Assembly: GCA_963682055.1 (NCBI GenBank)
Contig: OY821748.1
Location: forward strand, 33,773,661-33,837,660
Direction: 5' to 3'
DNA from: Primula veris
Taxonomy: Eukaryota > Streptophyta > Magnoliopsida > Ericales > Primulaceae
Length of the DNA: 64,000 bases
Shown: positions 13,207 through 24,663 of the stretch, in pieces
How the letters are laid out: the number at the start of each line of letters is the position of its first letter
How positions within the stretch are numbered: the stretch's first letter is position 1
Program-made: the position numbers and the translations under genes
The notes under the pieces: generated by a model
Database searches by the model: none
The model's input: only the letters and a program-made list of their open reading frames with translations
What the model was told of the DNA's origin: nothing

Positions 13207-14836
13207 TTGATGTTTTCAAGAGAAGAATTGTCTATTTTACTTAATTTTCGACAGAACTACTGTCTAATGTATTTTAACAAAATTATTATTATTTTCGACT
13301 GGCTACTATTACATTTCGACCTGCCAAAATACCTGTCGACAGTTACTGGAACTTTTTATGCACTTTTCGACATGTCAAAATTTTTTAGACATGTCGAATT
13401 TTTTTATACATGTCGAAATTTCGTTTTCCAGATTTGTTTTCATCTTCTTTTATCGCTTTTGAACATCAAATTTACGTTTTTTTTTTATTTGCAATTATTT
13501 GGTTGTAGAAAATGATTTTTCAAAACCTTCATTTTTTTAACTCTTTCAAAGACTCCACCAAGCTCCAATTTATTTATGACATTTTGATAATGCCAAAGGG
13601 GAAGAAAAATACAATGTTATTGATAATTGTTTCGTTATTTTTGAAAAATCATCATTAGTTTGTCAAAATCAAAATGGGCGAGATTGTTGAACCATGAGTT
13701 TAACAATCTTGCCCATTATAATTTCATGATTTTACAATTCGATGATATAATGCTTGATCTTTTCCAAAAATACAAAATGTATATTTCAGGCTTTAAAATG
13801 ATAGATCATTCAATATCGAAGTTAACGGCTCAAACAGAACTTATTTTGGAGTCCGAACCAAGAAGATACAAGAGTTTCAAAAAATTGAATTACCTGATTT
13901 TTAGACACGTCGAAAAATATCCGATAGGTCGAAGTACCAATCGAAAAGTGCAAAATTTGGGCAGTAAGCTCTCAAGATTTTCCGACATGTCGAAAATGGA
14001 GTTCGACCGATCGAAAAACCTGCTGTTTTGAATTAAGGCACTTTTACTTTATCTAAGTGTGGCTTTTAACCAATGGATAAATCACCTAACCACTAAAAAT
14101 GGTAACTTATGCACCGATGGGTATTTTGGGTCTACAAAACCCCTAAATCCATCTCCTAAACATATCAATCATCAACCAATACATTTCACTTAATCTTCCT
14201 CAGTTAGAAACACTTAAAATTATAATTGTTGAAAAAAAGCTCAGAAAAAGATGAATTGAGGAGAAAGCGATAAAAGCTCAAATCAAGATCAAACATCCTC
14301 AAATCTCACAAATTAGATTATTTAGAAACAATCAAATTGTGAGTGTTGTTTTATTTTCGATAAATTTGTAAAGAGTAAATTATAAGCTCATTTGTGAGTG
14401 AGTGTTTTGGTAGAAGCTTTTAAGCCAATGTGTTGGTTAAAAATTCTAGCTTAAATACTTGGGTACTCATAGATTGAGGAGGAGTCGTTAACTCTTACAT
14501 GTGTTTCCTTGCACTTATATCAAGAGTAGGAACATCAGGTAGATGGTGAGCAAATCGATTGATTAGCTCGGTAGGAGAGGACTAGGCGGGTTTGCCAAAC
14601 GTCTATATATCATGGTGTAAATTTCTTCCCTTACTCTTTACTTTCCGCAACTTATTTACTTATTTATTTGTAATTATGCGCATGCTTTCACTTATTTATC
14701 GTTTATCTTCGTATACTGATTATCGTAAGTAGATATCAGGATAGTTGCGTTGTTAGTTGCGCTTAAAAATTTTATTCCGCGAAAAGCGCCTAAAAGCTTA
14801 TTCATCCCCTCTAAGGTTTAGCCGCACGGGCCAACA
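13207..14836 (+). mobile_element. 3' fragment and LTR of a SIRE/Maximus-type Copia
   Basis: 13230-13684 matches the 3' non-coding internal region of the element at 34.6-42.7 kb (about 40650-40860 plus the AATGCCAAAGGGGAAGAAA tract). It is followed by AAATGGGCGAGAT and an LTR starting TGTTGAAC. Upstream coding sequence is missing, so this is either a truncated element or a recombination product. Palindromic CGACATGTCG-type motifs are abundant. Confidence 0.7.
13685..14836 (+). repeat. LTR of SIRE-type Copia (1152 bp)
   Basis: Starts TGTTGAACCATGAG and ends GGGCCAACA, the same ends as the 34567-35674 LTR. Shared blocks include the AACGGCTCAAAC-GGAACT region, the ACCAATGGATAAA region and the AAGGTTTAGCC end. 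A perfect CGACATGTCG lies at 13983-13992. A 123-codon ORF at 13660-14031 is an LTR reading-frame artefact. Confidence 0.7.
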
Positions 14837-15242
14837 CAAGATATACTACTCTTTTATGCGCTTTTGTGACTAAACCAACTCTAGTCCTTTGGAGTCTAGG
14901 ATTTTGTGTGCCCGGTGTATAAACTAAACATTCTCTCTCACCTGCACTCCATATGGTGGACTCATTTTCCATTGACAACCATGTTCGTTTAACTCTTAAT
15001 AAACTTATGCGAAAGAAGAAAAGAAAAGGCAACATCCATTTCTTAAAACATCCACTCGTGTAGAGAATTAGAGACATAAAATAATAAAAGTTCCCCACCC
15101 AAAACTATGGTGGGTATTCTCTATATTTATAATGAGTTTATAATATCGAAATACACTATATTCACAATATATCTCAATCAAACTATTCAATCAAACTATA
15201 CTAGGAAATATAATAGATACTAAATTACAATTAGATCTTTGA
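14837..15242 (-). other. Junction region, probably incl. 3' LTR of the Ale element
   Basis: Downstream (on minus) of the Ale RNase H. A purine tract (AAGGGGGCATAA on minus, near 15277-15290) could be the polypurine tract, which would place the 3' LTR from about 15270 leftward. No partner LTR was found, so the boundary is not fixed. The 95-codon ORF at 14811-15098 is not recognised. Confidence 0.4.
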
Positions 15243-16768
15243 TTAGATTATAGGCATATCTTTTTGATCACTATTATGCCCCCTTAAGAAAACGGGCAAA
15301 TCTACAACATGAAGCTTGTCACGTAAAAATTGGAATTGAGCCGACAAGAGAGGCTTGGTTAAAATGTCCGCAATCTGATCTTTAGATGAGATAAAACGTA
15401 TCTGAAGTGTTTTGGCAGCAACCTTTTCACGAACAAAGTGAAAATTAAGCTCAATATGTTTCATACGTGCATGAAATACTGGATTAGCTGCCAAATAGGT
15501 TGCCCCAATATTGTCACACCAAATCGTAGGAGGGACAAATATAGGAATGGCAAGATCATGACATAAAAAAAGCAACCAGGTGACCTCAGCAGAAGCAGCA
15601 ACTAGTGCACGATACTCAGCCTCGGTGCTCGACCGAGCCACCATTGACTGTTTGTGTGCATCCCATGAGACTAAATTATTGCCAAATTAAACACAATAAA
15701 CTCTTGTTGAATGACGATCATCATAGTCACCTGCGCAATCGGCATCACCATACGCTTGGAACGTAGGAGAAGTGCTCTTGCTAAAGAATAAGCTTTGGTG
15801 AATTGTCCCTTTAAGATACCGAAGAACACGTTTGGCTGTTTGCCAATGGGTTCGAGAAGGTCGATGCATGAACTAGCAAAGGCGGTTGACGGCAAAAGAA
15901 ATGTCTGGACCAGTAAATGACAAGTAGTTCAGTGCACCCATGGTACTACGGTATAAAGTTGGGTCATCAAACGAGTCTCTAGGTTCGGCTCGTAAGGAAT
16001 CAGATGAGGACATAGGTGAAAATATAGGCTTAACATTTGTCATGCCTGTACGATGGAGTAAGTCAACAATGTAGCGACGTTGTGAAAGAAAAAGTCCCTT
16101 TGCAGTGTGATGCACTTCAACTCCCAAAAAGTAATGAAGGTTCCCAAGGGACTTGACAGCAAACTCTAATCCAAGAGCTTCAATTAGGGAACTAATAGCA
16201 GCACTTGAAGATCCTGTAATAATAATATCATCGACATATACAAGCATGGAAATTGTAATTGTCTCGGTGCGGAAAATAAATAAAGAGGCATCAGCTCGGG
16301 AGACAATAAAACCAAGTGATAAGAGTTTGTGTTGGAGGCGAGAGTACCAAGCTTGAGGTGCTTGCTTAAGTCCATAAAGAGCCTTGCGTAGTTTACACAG
16401 ATGATCGGGAAACTGACGGTGTATAAACCCAGGAGGTTGCTAAATGTAAACATCTTCACTAGTAAAACCATGGAGAAAAGCATTTGACACATCAATTTGT
16501 TTAAGAGGCCAACTTTGAGAGACTGCATGAGCAAGAACAAGGCTTATTGTGGTTTGTTTAATGACTGGGCTAAATGTATCGTTAAAATCAAATCCAGGTT
16601 TTTGGTGAAATCCCTTAGCCACAAGACGGGCTTATAACGTTCAATTTCTCCATCAGGATTTTGCTTAATACGGAATACCCATTTACATCTGACAAGTGTT
16701 TTATTGGCCGGTCGAGGGACAAGAGTCCAAGTTCCATTGGACATGAGAGCATCAAATTCAGAATTCAT
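15243..16768 (-). pseudogene. Copia reverse transcriptase and RNase H (broken)
   Basis: From the right: the N-terminal RT motif (NGTWTLVPRP, KWVFRIK), a frameshift near 16625, then [26 protein letters not shown], an in-frame stop near 16440, a GLKQAPQAWYSRL segment, the catalytic YVDDII at about 16233, then a stop at 15873-15875. RNase H follows (DADCAG metal-binding motif near 15740, stop near 15687, then SSTEAEYRALV) and ends at 15243. The protein would copy retrotransposon RNA into cDNA in the cytoplasmic virus-like particle, but in its present state it cannot be made whole. Confidence 0.85.
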
Positions 16769-17502
16769 AGATGAACGCTAGTCAAGATTTTGTAAAGCTT
16801 GTGTGCAACAAGTTGGCTCTTCGATTAATAACCCCATAGACAATAATGTTTTCGGTAAGGGGTATCGAACAGTGCCATCAGTGACTTTCTTGGGACACGT
16901 AATTTGGTTTCGAGAACGTGTTTGAATGCATCAGTAGACGAAACCACAGAAGAAGGGAAAGGACCAAGTGAGTTACTCGCTGGAGTATGGGTGCTAGTTG
17001 TGGGTATATTGGCCAAGGGACAAGTTTGTGGAGAGACTAGTACATTAGAACTTAAATTGTTCAGACTTTGGGGTCGAGGTGATTGTGGTATGAGTGATCC
17101 TATTATAGGTGGTTCGATTGGACATGTCAGTGCAGGTAGTACTAAGTTACAAGGAAGAGTAATTCCAGTTTGGGGCGGACATGAACTGGATGAGACAATT
17201 GTGGTGCTGAAGGGAAAAACATTTTCATCAAAAACAACATGTCAAGAGATATAAATACGACTTGAGTTGGAATCTAGGCACTTATAACCACGGTGTCGAG
17301 AACTATAACCAATAAAAACGCATTGCTTAGAGCAAAAATCTATTTTATGTCTATTATATGGTCGTAAATATGGCCAAGATGAACACCCAAATGTTCAAAG
17401 GAATGTGTAGTCAGGTGGTTTAGAAAAGAGTTTTTCAAATGGTGATATATTATTGAGAACATGAGTAGGTAAACGGTTAATTATAAAACATTAGAAAAAG
17501 CT

Positions 17503-18264
17503 TCATGACATAGGAGTGCCAGATGTGGCAAGTAGTGCGAGGTCGGCCTCGACGACATGGTGATGCTTACGCTCAACAACACCATTTTGTTGATGTGTGT
17601 GCGGGCATGGAAGACGATGAATAATTCCATGTTGTTGGAAAAAACTACTTAATGGTCGGAATTCACCACCCCAGTCAGTTTGTATAGATTTTATTTTGAC
17701 ATTAAATTGTAATTCGACATGACTTTTAAATTGAACAAACACTTAGTACACCTCAGATTTTAACTTTAGAGGAAAAGTCCATGAATAACGAGTATAATGA
17801 TCCACAATGGTAAGAAAATAACGATGTCCATTAATTGACAAATAAGGTGAGGAACCCCAAACATCCATGAATAAAAGTTGAAATGGACTACATGACACTG
17901 ACTCTGAAAGAGAAAAAGGAAGTTGATGACTCTTCGCTTGTTGACATGGTCCACAAACAGTTGTGGACGATTTATTTAAACTAGGGAGAGAAAAACGAGA
18001 AATAATTGACTGAACAGTCCGGGGTGTTGCATGTCCTAAACGAGAGTGCCAAATATCAAAAGAAACAAGAGCACAAGAAAGGGTTGCTGGTCGACGGCTA
18101 GTAGGTTTGAATGGGTACATGCCTGCCACACATGGTCCTTTGTGTAGAAGTTTCCCCGTGGTTTCGTCCTTCACATAGAAACAATTAGAATGAAATTCGA
18201 CATAAGATTTATTATCAGGGGTAAACTTACTAATTGAACTCAAATTCTTAGAAATATTTGGCAC
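17503..18264 (-). pseudogene. Copia pre-integrase zinc finger and integrase core (broken)
   Basis: The frame 18264-17743 holds the pre-integrase HxxxH...CxxC zinc finger (WHSRLGHATPRTV ... CGPCQQAKSH) and the first catalytic Asp of the DDE core (LLFMDVWG). The second part, 17742-17503, in another frame, holds the second Asp (QTDWGGEF) and the Glu (GVVERKH). A stop or frame change at about 17743 separates them. The C-terminal GKEY-like part continues with stops to about 16825. It normally joins element cDNA to the genome; here it is inactive by frame break. Confidence 0.85.
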
Positions 18265-18400
18265 ATCTAAAATATTTTATAGCTTAAAATTTGAAAGTTT
18301 AGAATCACCAGTATGATGAATGGGTAGCCCGGTGCCATCGCCTACATAAAGTTGATCGTTACCACCATTAGGAGCGGCTCCAAGATTGAGATTCTGTAGA

Positions 18401-19417
18401 TTAGAGGTGACATGATGGGTAGTCGAGAGTCATGATACCAAGTGTCAATATTTGGAGAGTAGGCAGTATAAGCATTGAGGGAATTAGGCGCCCCCTGGAA
18501 GGCATGGTCAAAGCAGTGAGGACATAGTTGGCAAAAAATAGGATGGGACTGTCTGGAAAAATTACTATAGCGATTTTGGTTGATATTTCGACCGCCGCAA
18601 TAACTTCCACGTTGGTTTTGTTGAGAGAAGGAAAGATTTCAGTTTTGTTGTTGATTAGTCGATGGGGTTGATTGATTCGATGTGTTTGGTTTCTGAATAA
18701 CAAAGTTGGCAGATGGGAGGTCAAGTACTGTGTTTTGGTCTCCAATTAATTGTTCTTGGTACAGAAGGTGCTCATATAGTTCTTCCAAAGAAATCGGTTC
18801 TACACGGGTTTGAATTGAGGTAATAAGTGAATTGTAGGAGGAGTCTAATCCCGATAGTATATATGCGATATGATCGGAGAGGCATAAGGGTTCTCTGATA
18901 GAGGCAAGCATTGCAGCATCTTCTTGATCTCGTTATAATAATTGTCAATGCTCATAGCACCCTTTTTAATATAAGAGAGACACAATTTAACTTGCATAGA
19001 TTTGGCACGTGAGTGAGAGGCGAAACAACGAGCAAGATTGGACCATGCTTGTTCTGAAGTCATGGCATCTACAAGGTGGGGTAACAGCTCCTCAGTGACG
19101 GAGGAGATTATTGCACTTAAAATTAATTGATACTGTTGGATCCAATGACTATAAGCCGGATTGGTAGTAGTAGTTGAGTCTGCTGAGTCGGGAGATGTAG
19201 GCTTGGTTTCGTCTGGGCATTTATTAGACCCGTCAATAAAGCCATAAAGTCCTTGGCCTCGAAGGTAAGGAACTAGCTGCAACTTCCAAAGAAGATAGTT
19301 TCTGTAGTCAATTTTAAAGTAACAGTGTGATGAAGTTTAACTATATATGGTGTTGAGGATGATTGGGAGGGTGAGGGAGCTGTGATCGATGTACCGTTAT
19401 TGGAGTCGATAGCCATA
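18401..19417 (-). pseudogene. Copia gag (broken)
   Basis: Starts at about 19417 with MAIDSNNGTSITAPSPSQ. A frameshift near 19305 leads to the gag core YLLWKLQLVPYLRGQGLYGF, then AWSNLARCFASHSRAK, DHIAYILSGLDSSYNSL and the Gln/Asn-rich linker. The CCHC knuckle near 18500-18545 is only half preserved (a CQLC is seen). The protease motif downstream reads WYHDS followed by a frame change. Gag would form the particle shell; this copy is disrupted. Confidence 0.8.
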
Positions 19418-19547
19418 AGTGATTTGAAACTAGAATATTCAGAAGAAAAAAAAAAGGAGTAGAAGATGAAGAGAAGCGAAAAAAAAATAATGGTGAGGAA
19501 GCAAAAAAGAGGGGAGAAATGATAGGATTTACACTGGCTAGCTTAAA

Positions 19548-19645
19548 ATATCTTAGATGAGCTTCCATTATTGCACTGAAAGACTGTAGAAACTCGTATT
19601 TCTTTTTCGCTTCAACATTCACTAGGGAATTCATCTGAACTCCTT
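19548..19645 (-). pseudogene. Exon fragment of an ARF-GAP (AGD1-4/ACAP type), BAR domain
   Basis: The minus-strand translation VNVEAKKKYEFLQSFSAIME followed by AHLRYFKL is, from knowledge of the family, the conserved end of the BAR domain in plant ACAP-type ARF GTPase-activating proteins (AGD2/AGD4 group), which act on ARF in vesicle traffic. A CAG acceptor-like site lies just upstream (near 19647). The match stops at about 19548, exactly where the truncated Ale Copia begins. No other AGD exon was found in the window, so this is a captured or orphan fragment rather than a gene. Confidence 0.6.
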
Positions 19646-19731
19646 GATGGCACTGAGAAAATTAATTACAACATGTTAATATTAACGTGGGAAATAATAG
19701 ACACGTTTGATATTGGAACCGAAATATTTTA

Positions 19732-20058
19732 GTGATATATATGGAGATATCAATCAAAATCTTTGGTGAAATAAATTGTGATTTATATGAATTCGAAAAT
19801 ATCTCGGTTGATGAGATCAAATCTTTAGTTGAAAAAATAGAACTAAATCTATATAAGAAGCTCCATCTTATCTTCCATCAATTCCCTACCCTATTGTATT
19901 TAAGCATGTCTTCATACACAACTATTGAGCCGAATTTCTCAATCAATCTAGAGATGGAGAATTTGGGTATGACTAAAGTAAAAGAACCCACCCACCTGTT
20001 CAAGATTAAGGTGCTAGACGGGAATAGGGTAGAAAACTTGGTAAACATATTTAGATAG
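19732..20058 (+). CDS. Unrecognised 108-codon ORF
   Basis: Open from MIYMEISIKIFGEINCDLYE to LVNIFR. Composition is rich in Glu, Lys, Ile and Asn. The start weakly resembles the PB1-like N-termini of plant MULE transposases, but no firm motif is present and no transposase core follows. It sits between the ARF-GAP fragment and the Tat element. It could be a transposon scrap or chance. Confidence 0.3.
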   Translation: MIYMEISIKIFGEINCDLYEFENISVDEIKSLVEKIELNLYKKLHLIFHQFPTLLYLSMSSYTTIEPNFSINLEMENLGMTKVKEPTHLFKIKVLDGNRVENLVNIFR

Positions 20059-21263
20059 GATTCTTCAATCGTTAATTGTTCTCTTTTTGCAAATTGTAAA
20101 GACCTAAACCTACATAGTAAAACGAATTTGTTTTTGATCATATATGTACACATCTTAATTTGATTCTGGATTTTTTTTTCACACCTTTATCTATTAGTTC
20201 TTCCTTACGAAAAAGGATTGGTACTACAATTTTAAATTTGTTTATCTTGAGCGGTTAATTTATATTGGTTGGCAATGATTAAGTGTCTACCCAAAAGATA
20301 GAGGAAAGGTTAATATTTATCACACTTTAATTTCTTGGATGGTGTGAACTTGAAGCCATACACATTTATGTGGCGGTTATGTTACAATTACCAAGATTGG
20401 GCTTAAGGGGCACTTAACTGCGCATTGGGAGTGTTTGGATTTACAAGGAATTGCTCGAAAATTTGATGAACTGGAGTTTGGTGGTTTATTTTTGAGTGGG
20501 TGTGTTTGTAATTTATTTGCAAGTTTGGTAGACCTGGTATGAGTTGGTTCACATTCTATTGATGCAACCGATTACATCTTTAGAGAACCGGTCAAGGATA
20601 TACCCACATGACTTTAATGTATGTAGGAAAGCCATCAAACTATTACTTCGATGCATTTTTGGAAGACAAACTTTATAGTTTCTTGGAGAGCACACTTATC
20701 AAGGAAGAGAAGTTTTGGTTGTTTCTTCACATGCTTAATTTTTGTTCCAAAGTTTTTATATTGTTGCGGATGTTGTATCATATGAGAAACATGTGAACAA
20801 GAGAACAAGTGTCAAAAAATGACCTTAGGGGCACGGTCGATCTCAATGATGAAACTACCCTTTTATTTCTTGACATAATGGTCTCAAGACTTATGCTCTA
20901 ACCTTTTGGTTTCTAGGAATACGGTCTCAAGAATTATGCTCATTAGTTTTTGTTAATTTTTAGTCAAGTTATATAGTTTTTTATAATTACTTTGTGTTAT
21001 TCGCAATTAGGGTGGACACGTGTTTCCTAATTGCAAGTGACCGTTATTGGTTTACTTTAAATGATTTGCTATTCTTTCCTATTAGGGTTATGCAAGAATA
21101 GGGAATAGAGATTTAAGTCTCCATTTTCACTCTAAGATGATTTTAATTCATAAATTGTTAGATAACCAAGTTGGGAAATTGGATTGTCGTCAACAACTTA
21201 GGTGGTTACCCTAATCCATCAGATTGTTCCGGTACCAGCCACTATTAATTCGATCATTCAAAC
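20059..21263. other. No gene seen
   Basis: A weak 62-codon plus ORF at 20608-20796 is not recognised. No repeat or RNA gene is evident. Confidence 0.5.
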
Positions 21264-21975
21264 TGATGGAGGTTAAAAATTAGGGTTAGAACCTTGCGGC
21301 AAGTGCTACGTACGCGGTCTGAAACCTAGCAGTAAAGGCGGAGTTAATGAGCATTTAATGGCTCCATCGTGGGGAGCAGATAGGGTTCTGAACCCGCTTC
21401 ACTCGCCGAGGAGCTTATCAGCAATATATCCTCTAAAAGATACTCCTATATCTAAGATAATCAATCAGATACTACAAAAATGAAGGAGGACATCAGATCT
21501 ATGCAAATAGATCTTGTAAAGATAGGGTCAACCCCTTAAATACACGTTCCTTAAGCACAAATGGATGTATATCTAACTGCAAGACTGAGAGCCAGGCGAG
21601 GAGCCCACACTAGGGTCTCCTTTCCAAAGGATATCTAACTATCCAAGAAAGTACAGTTAGAAGATCAACGCCTTTGAAGGCTAACGAAGGAGTCACGGTC
21701 TCTTAGAAGAGCTCCCTCGCCTATGAGGAAGGGTGGCGTCTCCCTTTGGGGCTAGCCAAGTCGGTGGAAAGATATGGGGGATATAGCATAATATATCTCA
21801 GCATGACCTAAGAGAAGAGAAAGATATGGAGAATATGTCATTTATAAAATCATATCAATCACATCAGATACACCCTAGATTGCCTCCACCGCCTATATAA
21901 GGGGATCCTAATCTAAGTAGAAGATCATCTGAACCCATACGAACGCAGACATACACTTATTATTCGGGTAATCAA
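21264..21975 (+). repeat. 5' LTR of the Tat derivative (3'-deleted)
   Basis: Aligns from TGGAGGTTAAAAATTAGG to ACACTTATTATTCGGGTAAT with 28560-29258. The right copy continues ~135 bp further (TTAACCTTCTCACTG region), so that part is deleted here. A primer-binding-like TGGTGTCGTCACT follows at 21977-21989, a changed version of the TGGCGCCGTC-type site. Confidence 0.7.
21894..21900 (+). promoter_or_regulatory. TATA box in 5' LTR
   Basis: TATATAA about 85 bp before the end of the visible LTR, at the same place as TATATAA at 29181-29187 in the 3' LTR. The position fits a U3 promoter. Confidence 0.5.
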
Positions 21976-22783
21976 ATGGTGTCGTCACTAAAAAAGAATC
22001 GAACCTAGAAGTTTTCAGCTTTACATTGAATAAAGAATCGACATATACAAAGTTAAGCATGACCAAAGTAAATCATCAACTTCCTGACCCTTCCCAGATG
22101 GATAGAAAAACACCAAGTCAAACAAACAAGAACCAACCCGAGGAGCGCGTCACGCCCGTAACGGGGACGAATCCTCCCACAGCCCCACTAGTATTTTCCA
22201 CCCCTATCGAGGGGCTGACTGCTTCCTCCTCCAAATCCATGTCCCTCGGAAGTACCAAACGTGAGCACTACGAGGAGCTCAAAGCGAAAGCACGACAGAG
22301 AGCCATCGACTCCGCAGAAGCCTCCTTGCAAAGTTGCAGTAGTCTCAGGAAAATTAAGCGCAAGTAGAGGTCTATGTTCCCTCTATGCATACCATCGAGG
22401 AAGCGGAATCCGCTGGCAGGCACATCGAATATCTCAAGTTCAGTTTGGAGAGAAAAAGGACAAACCTCAAACTGCTGTTGGTAATCACATGAGAGGATAT
22501 CCACAACCTTAAAAAGGACTTCGACAAAGTAGCTGAGGTACTCGACGACGTGTACCAGAAACCTCTTCCACACCAAAGTAGAAGCACAAAAGATCGGCTA
22601 GGAAGGAACGAGCCCGCCGAAGACGAGAATCCAAAGAGGAGGTATGACATATCGTCCGTAAGCAATGATGAGAGGGCACCCCCTCATCACCGCAAGAACC
22701 ATGGAGAAGACAAAGAAAGAGTCCCCAAAGGGGAAAGATGGAACCCAACAGACACAAAGATCATGTAGTCCAAGAAATACTAT

Positions 22784-22885
22784 GGGAAGACACCCTCTCC
22801 CTAGAGAAGAAGAGCTCTTGAGGAGACACCCTCTCCCCAGAGAACAAAATCTCTCGAGGAGACACCCTCCCCTCGAGAAAGAAGG
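22784..22885 (+). repeat. Three ~36 bp tandem repeats within gag
   Basis: Units GAAGACACCCTCTCCCTAGA, GAGACACCCTCTCCCCAGA and GAGACACCCTCCCCTCGAGA encode RRHPLPRE-type 12-residue repeats in the frame 22665-22955. Minisatellite growth inside an element. Confidence 0.65.
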
Positions 22886-23021
22886 ACTATCATTGGTTAC
22901 ACTAAGAAAACCAGAGGGAGGTAGAGATCCAGGACTCAAAGAGATTCGGACATGAGAGAATACCTGAGAACAAAGCCCTCTACCCCCCAGTCAGAAAGGA
23001 TCCAAGATGCTTATTGCCCGA

Positions 23022-23420
23022 GAGGCTATAGAAGGCCAATCCTCAACACCTATGATGGAACATCCTATCCCATCGCACACCTCGATCACTTCCGATGAGT
23101 TATGGCTGAGTGGTTGAAAGACCAAGACTGGCTCGCTAAGGTGTTTCCCACCACTCTAGGGAAAGCCAGAACGGACTGGATCTTGACCTTGCCTAACGGA
23201 TACATCTGGTAGTGTGATGACCTGATGAAGGATATAGAAGGCTTTGTCCTCAACACCTATGATGGAACATCCTATCCCATCACACACCTCGATCACTTTC
23301 GAGGAGTTATGACTGAGTGGTCGGAAGACCAAGACTGGCTCGATAAGGTGTTTTCCCACAACTCTAAGGGAAGTCAGAACGGGAAGGATCTGGACCTTCC
23401 TAACGGATACATCCGGTGTT
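23022..23420 (+). repeat. Tandem duplication of a ~205 bp gag segment
   Basis: 23022-23215 and 23228-23420 are two diverged copies of the same gag-core piece (CTCAACACCTATGATGGAAC to CTAACGGATACATC). The first has its own stops; the second is open. Confidence 0.75.
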
Positions 23421-24249
23421 GGTATAAGAAAGAAGCCGTAGGCCGACCAGCTCCTTCAAATTTGTATGAAGGAGGAGGGGCCTATGAGCTCATACTACAA
23501 AAGGTTTTGAGACCTGTATGATCAGATCGAAAGCTGTCCGACTGACATTGCAATCTTAGCATTCAGACAGGGGTACCCGGCTAAGCATTGCCTCCACCCG
23601 TCCAAGAACCTGGACAGAGGTAGAATGTATGGCCAAAGAGCAAGAGAATCGAGAGAAAGAATTAGATATCATTACCTTTGAAAGGAAAGCCACTGCTCCG
23701 ATCAAGAAAGTCAAAGCGATTGGATATTATTCAAGAGCTAAGGACAATCGAAGGGTAAATAAAGTTTCCAAGGAGTCCCGCCCTGAGACAAGAGAATACA
23801 GGCCCAGACCACTGTTGTTCGAGCTAGACAAGGAAGTTTGGGTACTGCTAAAAGACATTAAGAACAAAGAATGGTTCGAATGGCCAACAGTCATTAGAAG
23901 CATGGCCCTTCCTAGCAAAACTAGGTATTGCACCTTCCATAGGGCGAAGGGCCACATTATAGGTCATTGCAAGAGCTATTTCAGAAGGCTTGAGGAGTGG
24001 GCCAAGAAGGAATACCTGGATGAATATATCCAGGAGAAGGACCCGAAGGAAGTCCAAGAGATAGCCGATATTGAGGAAGAAGAAACGAGCAAAGGGATTA
24101 TAGAGGTGATACACCATTTTCCCCCGGAGACGCGAAAGAACGAAAGGATCACCCTTCGAACCGAAGCTCATCAGGGACAAGTCACAATGCAGAGGGAAGT
24201 GGTGACTCATGAAAAAAGAGTTGCAGCCACTCATCGAGGATAAGAAAGG

Positions 24250-24663
24250 CCTCCCATCGTCTTCTCTGACAAGGACTTGAATGGATTGAACCTATCACAC
24301 ACCGACCATTTTATCATCAAAGCCAGGATCGACAGTTATGAGGTCGAGAGGATACTCATAGACCAAGGAAGTGTGGTAGACATAATGTATGGGAGACTAT
24401 TCAGAAGTCTCACGATTCAAGAAGAGAATCTGATGATATCCTATGCACCCATCTAAGGGTTTAGTTCCTAAAGGGTGAATCCTCTTAAAACCCTGCTCTT
24501 ACCGGTCAAAGCAGGGAAGGTGGCAATGGAAACAGAATTCGTCGTCATCAACATAAACTCTCCCCATAATGCGATATTCAGACGCCCTTGGCTCCACACA
24601 ATGGGGGCAGTAGCCTTGACATACCACCAGATGATGAAATTCTACAACGAAGGAAAAATATAG
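24250..24663 (+). pseudogene. Gypsy aspartic protease remnant
   Basis: The plus frame after gag reads VFSDKDLNGLNLSHTDHFII, then ILIDQGSVVDIMYG, a stop near 24455, then LPVKAGKVAMETEFVV and NAIFRRPWLHTMGAVALTYH. This is the layout of a Tat-group protease. The active-site triad is D-Q-G where D-(T/S/N)-G is usual. It would cleave the Gag-Pol precursor. The altered triad and the stop make it inactive. It ends at 24660 without leading into reverse transcriptase. Confidence 0.7.

Larger units (their letters stand above)
15243..19540 (-). mobile_element. Decayed Ale/Retrofit-type Copia element
   Basis: Minus-strand order is gag, (protease), integrase, reverse transcriptase, RNase H, as in Ty1/Copia. 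The gag motif YLLWKLQLVPYLRGQGLYGF and the RT block around YVDDIIITGS point to the Ale/Retrofit lineage. At least four stops or frameshifts break the polyprotein. No 5' LTR or primer-binding site is visible upstream of gag. Instead the sequence runs into an ARF-GAP exon fragment, so the 5' end is truncated or rearranged. Confidence 0.8.
22026..24243 (+). pseudogene. Tat-type gag (interrupted)
   Basis: Pieces: 22026-22367 (Pro/Thr/Ser-rich N-terminus ending in a short helix), 22550-22955 (low-complexity with a 12-residue repeat), a gag core starting near 23028 with the LNTYDGTSYP-HLDHF motif, duplicated at about 23225-23521, and 23629-24243 holding the C-terminal zinc-binding motif YCTFHRAKGHIIGHC and EEWAKKEYLDEYI, typical of Tat gag. 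Stops and frame changes separate the pieces. The product would be the capsid/nucleocapsid of the particle. It is not translatable as one protein now. Confidence 0.75.

Noticed and set aside
16904..17254. Plus-strand 116-codon ORF
   Set aside because: Antisense of the Ser/Pro-rich linker of the Ale integrase.
22268..22939. Minus-strand ORFs over the Tat gag
   Set aside because: Shadow frames opposite the gag coding sequence, without motifs.
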